Below are positions 5,975 to 7,572 of a stretch of DNA of 7,572 nucleotides, in pieces. The stretch comes from Actinomycetes bacterium. GTDB taxonomy: Bacteria; Actinomycetota; Coriobacteriia; Coriobacteriales; Eggerthellaceae. Positions within the stretch are counted from its first letter, which is position 1. Each line of letters starts with the position of its first letter. The stretch lies in the NCBI GenBank assembly GCA_023395755.1, contig JAEWYG010000118.1:1-7572 (forward strand), written 5' to 3'. Made by a program: the position numbers and the translations under genes. The notes beneath the pieces were generated by a model that was given only the letters and a program-made list of their open reading frames with translations, ran no database searches and had not been told where the DNA came from.

Positions 5975-7231
5975 CTACAGACTTACTTCTTCGGACACAT
6001 CCAGCAAAATACACTCAATCATCGATCCAGCCGTGCGCGATTCTAGGCCTTCGGGCATAATGGCCATGCAATTGCTGCGCTGGATAACACCAAACAAACC
6101 AGAACTCTGATTCTTCGCAGGTGCCACCACGTAATCGCCTTCATCGTTTCGATACAAAGTTGAGCGGAGAAAGATGCGACGTGGATCTTTCTTTTTGTAG
6201 TCGCGCGATAGTTTTGCCGTAACAATCGGACGCTCAAAATGCGTATATCCCTGCATTTTGCGCAATGCAGGGCGAATGATAAGCTCGAAACCTACGTAGG
6301 CAGCAGCCGGGTTACCAGGCAGACCAAACACAGGCGTGCCATTCACTACACCAAACGTCTGGGCCTTACCAGGACGAATGTTTACCGTGGTCATAAGCAG
6401 CTCACCCAAACTTTCCACGACCGGCTTAATGAAGTCGAAGTCGCCTTTGGAGGCACCACCGCTCGTCACCACGAAGTCGTATTCGTTCGCAGCAGCCTGC
6501 ACCGCAGCAGTCAATGCTTCTTGCGTATCCTCCACAATGGGAAGGATTGTGGGCACTGCACCTGCAGACTGTGCACAAGCCGCTAGCGCATAGCTATTCG
6601 AATTGCGAATTTTGCCGAGCGAAGGAACTTCAGTGGGGTCTACCAGCTCAGAGCCAATAGAAATAATGGCAACCCGAGGCCCCCGATGTGTCGGTACCTC
6701 AACTATGCCACAACCTGCCAGAAAACCAACACCGGCCGACCCAATAACCTCGCCCTTTCCCACAACAATTTCGCCTGCCTTGGCCTCTTCGCCCGCCTCA
6801 CGCACGTTGTTGCGAGCTTTTGTAGGAGCCGTGAAGGCTACGCGGCTGCCCAGTTTACCGTCGCCTCGTACTACATCCACAATTTCATACTTCACCACCG
6901 CATCAACTGCATCGGGCAAGGGCGCGCCGGTCATAATACGCACACATTGACCAACTTCAACAGGACCTTCATACATATCACCCGCTGCTACTTCCGCAAT
7001 AACATCCATCTCGACCGGAGTTTCAGGACTCGCCGTTTCAAGCTCGTCATAATGAACGGCAAATCCATCCATAGCAGAATGAGCGAATGGTGAGATATCA
7101 ATGTCGCTTTTCAGATCAGCAGCAGCCACGCGTCCCACAGCATCTAAAACTGGCACCAGCTCTATCGACAACGGCTCAACGCGGGACAAAACCAATTCCC
7201 GAGCTTCTTCCAGCGAGATCATTTCCTGCAT
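5975..7231 (-). CDS. moeA: Molybdopterin molybdotransferase MoeA
   Basis: This enzyme inserts molybdate into adenylylated molybdopterin, the step after Mog, giving active Mo-MPT for enzymes such as DmsA. It is 418 aa (E. coli MoeA is 411). The N-terminal domain (about 1-170) has PFAHSAMDGFAV (48-59, with the conserved Asp55) and MTGAPLPD (100-107). The central MPT-binding domain (about 184-325) has TSGGASKGDFD (256-266), RPGKAQTFG (286-294) and GLPGNPAA (303-310). The C-terminal beta domain runs from about 335 to 412. PDAVDAVV replaces the commoner P-GADAVV, a mild variation. The ATG at 7231 has a purine-rich ribosome site (GGAAGGGG) just upstream. It is the first gene of a two-gene unit with mog and converges on the dms operon. 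Confidence 0.93.
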   Translation of the reverse strand: MQEMISLEEARELVLSRVEPLSIELVPVLDAVGRVAAADLKSDIDISPFAHSAMDGFAVHYDELETASPETPVEMDVIAEVAAGDMYEGPVEVGQCVRIMTGAPLPDAVDAVVKYEIVDVVRGDGKLGSRVAFTAPTKARNNVREAGEEAKAGEIVVGKGEVIGSAGVGFLAGCGIVEVPTHRGPRVAIISIGSELVDPTEVPSLGKIRNSNSYALAACAQSAGAVPTILPIVEDTQEALTAAVQAAANEYDFVVTSGGASKGDFDFIKPVVESLGELLMTTVNIRPGKAQTFGVVNGTPVFGLPGNPAAAYVGFELIIRPALRKMQGYTHFERPIVTAKLSRDYKKKDPRRIFLRSTLYRNDEGDYVVAPAKNQSSGLFGVIQRSNCMAIMPEGLESRTAGSMIECILLDVSEEVSL

Positions 7232-7296
7232 GGGATTCCCCTTCCCTCAAAGAGCGCGTTTTCGCAACGGCTCTAACCCGCCCGCTTTTGTGGCGC

Positions 7297-7330
7297 ACCG
7301 GGCAAACTGTTTCAATCGAACCGGGCAAAC
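7297..7330. repeat. 11-bp direct repeat in the moeA leader
   Basis: ACCGGGCAAAC occurs at 7297-7307 and again, identical, at 7320-7330, a period of 23 bp or about two helical turns. On the minus strand the copies read GTTTGCCCGGT and would lie just downstream of a start set by the TATAAT at 7339-7344. A repressor site or a leader-RNA element are both possible. It does not resemble the ModE palindrome. Confidence 0.5.
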
Positions 7331-7338
7331 CGCTCCTT

Positions 7339-7381
7339 ATTATAGCGCTAGAAGTATAGTTCGGCGCAGTAAGTTCATCCA
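7339..7381 (-). promoter_or_regulatory. Candidate promoter region for moeA-mog
   Basis: Two minus-strand -10 boxes are present. TATAAT is at 7344-7339, with no good -35. TATACT is at 7358-7353, with TGGATG (7381-7376) 17 bp upstream as a modest -35. Either would give a leader of about 100-115 bases before the moeA ATG. No other gene lies in 7232-7565. This stretch holds these boxes, the direct repeat, a small GCG/CGC hairpin near 7251-7274 and the right-hand inverted repeat. Confidence 0.35.
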
Positions 7382-7493
7382 CGATCAAGAACCGAATCTT
7401 TACTTAAACCTTTGTGGCAACTTTCTATATAAGTCCTCGTACCAGCCCTTTGCCCAATTAGTCCATTCTGCCGATGGCATCCGTAACGGCGAT

Positions 7494-7512
7494 TTGAGAC
7501 AATAGTTCTCAA
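7494..7512. repeat. Inverted repeat upstream of the right-hand gene
   Basis: TTGAGA (7494-7499) is matched by TCTCAA (7507-7512) with a 7-bp spacer. An overlapping alternative pairs ATAGTT (7502-7507) with AACTAT (7521-7526). Both lie 40-70 bp upstream of the start codon at 7566, where an operator would be expected. The arms are only 6 bp, so chance occurrence is possible. Confidence 0.25.
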
Positions 7513-7565
7513 CAAGCAATAACTATCACATCCGGAAGCCAAACGAGATAAGCGAGGACTAAACC

Positions 7566-7572
7566 ATGAGAC
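7566..7572 (+). CDS. Start of an unidentified plus-strand gene, cut by the window edge
   Basis: An ATG at 7566 is preceded by a GAGGA ribosome-site match about 9 bases upstream, and transcription would be divergent from moeA. Only Met-Arg and one further base are visible, so no product can be proposed. Its position beside moeA makes another Moco, molybdate-transport or respiratory gene possible, but nothing in the sequence shows this. Confidence 0.4.

Noticed and set aside
5967..6014. Longer start for the mog gene at 6014 (16 extra residues)
   Set aside because: It lies within moeA, has no good ribosome site, and the extra residues match nothing in the family. The ATG at 5966 has AGGAGG directly upstream.
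5643..6110. 155-codon plus-strand reading frame over mog/moeA
   Set aside because: It is the antisense shadow of two genes that are clear from their motifs, with no recognisable protein features.
7232..7338. Moco riboswitch or ModE site in the moeA leader
   Set aside because: The leader is only about 100 bases with one small hairpin, lacks a multi-stem architecture I can recognise, and has no ATCG-TATATA-type ModE palindrome.

Overview
The window is a 7.6 kb stretch of bacterial DNA, of roughly even GC content by eye, devoted to molybdenum-dependent anaerobic respiration. It holds a DMSO-reductase (dms) gene set and two genes for making its molybdenum cofactor (Moco). I infer an anaerobe of the Coriobacteriia/Eggerthellales type, because that group carries many Tat-exported DmsA-like enzymes next to membrane-bound regulators. 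A moderate-GC member such as Cryptobacterium would fit. This placement is inference, and no marker gene is present.

Left end (1-548): the 5' part of a minus-strand integral membrane protein runs off the edge at base 1. It looks MFS-like and could be the sensor half of a membrane-bound LuxR-type regulator. It is divided from the dms operon by a 209-bp divergent region containing two perfect 7-bp-arm inverted repeats and a candidate promoter for dmsA.

Centre (549-5356, plus strand): dmsA (Mo-bisPGD catalytic subunit with Tat signal) and a first dmsB come first. A 231-bp gap follows, with two hairpins and a consensus TATAAT box. Then come a second dmsB and dmsC, which overlap by 4 bp. The A, B and C products align from memory with E. 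coli DmsABC over nearly their full lengths. The first DmsB has Val at position 103, where E. coli DmsB has Cys102. The second DmsB keeps all 16 cluster cysteines. The two electron-transfer subunits are therefore predicted to differ in the type of one Fe-S cluster.

Right part (5357-7572): a convergent intergenic region carries a clear minus-strand intrinsic terminator and a second hairpin. Minus-strand mog/moaB and moeA follow (8 bp between them, transcribed moeA first). They encode the MPT-adenylylating and molybdate-inserting steps of Moco synthesis. The moeA leader holds a TATAAT box and an 11-bp direct repeat with a 23-bp period. The last bases contain the probable ribosome site and first codons of another plus-strand gene.

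Together: MoeA and Mog finish the cofactor that DmsA needs. DmsA-DmsB is folded in the cytoplasm, exported by Tat and held at the membrane by DmsC, which oxidises menaquinol. The novel points are the duplicated, cluster-altered DmsB and the internal promoter/hairpin arrangement that may allow its separate expression.
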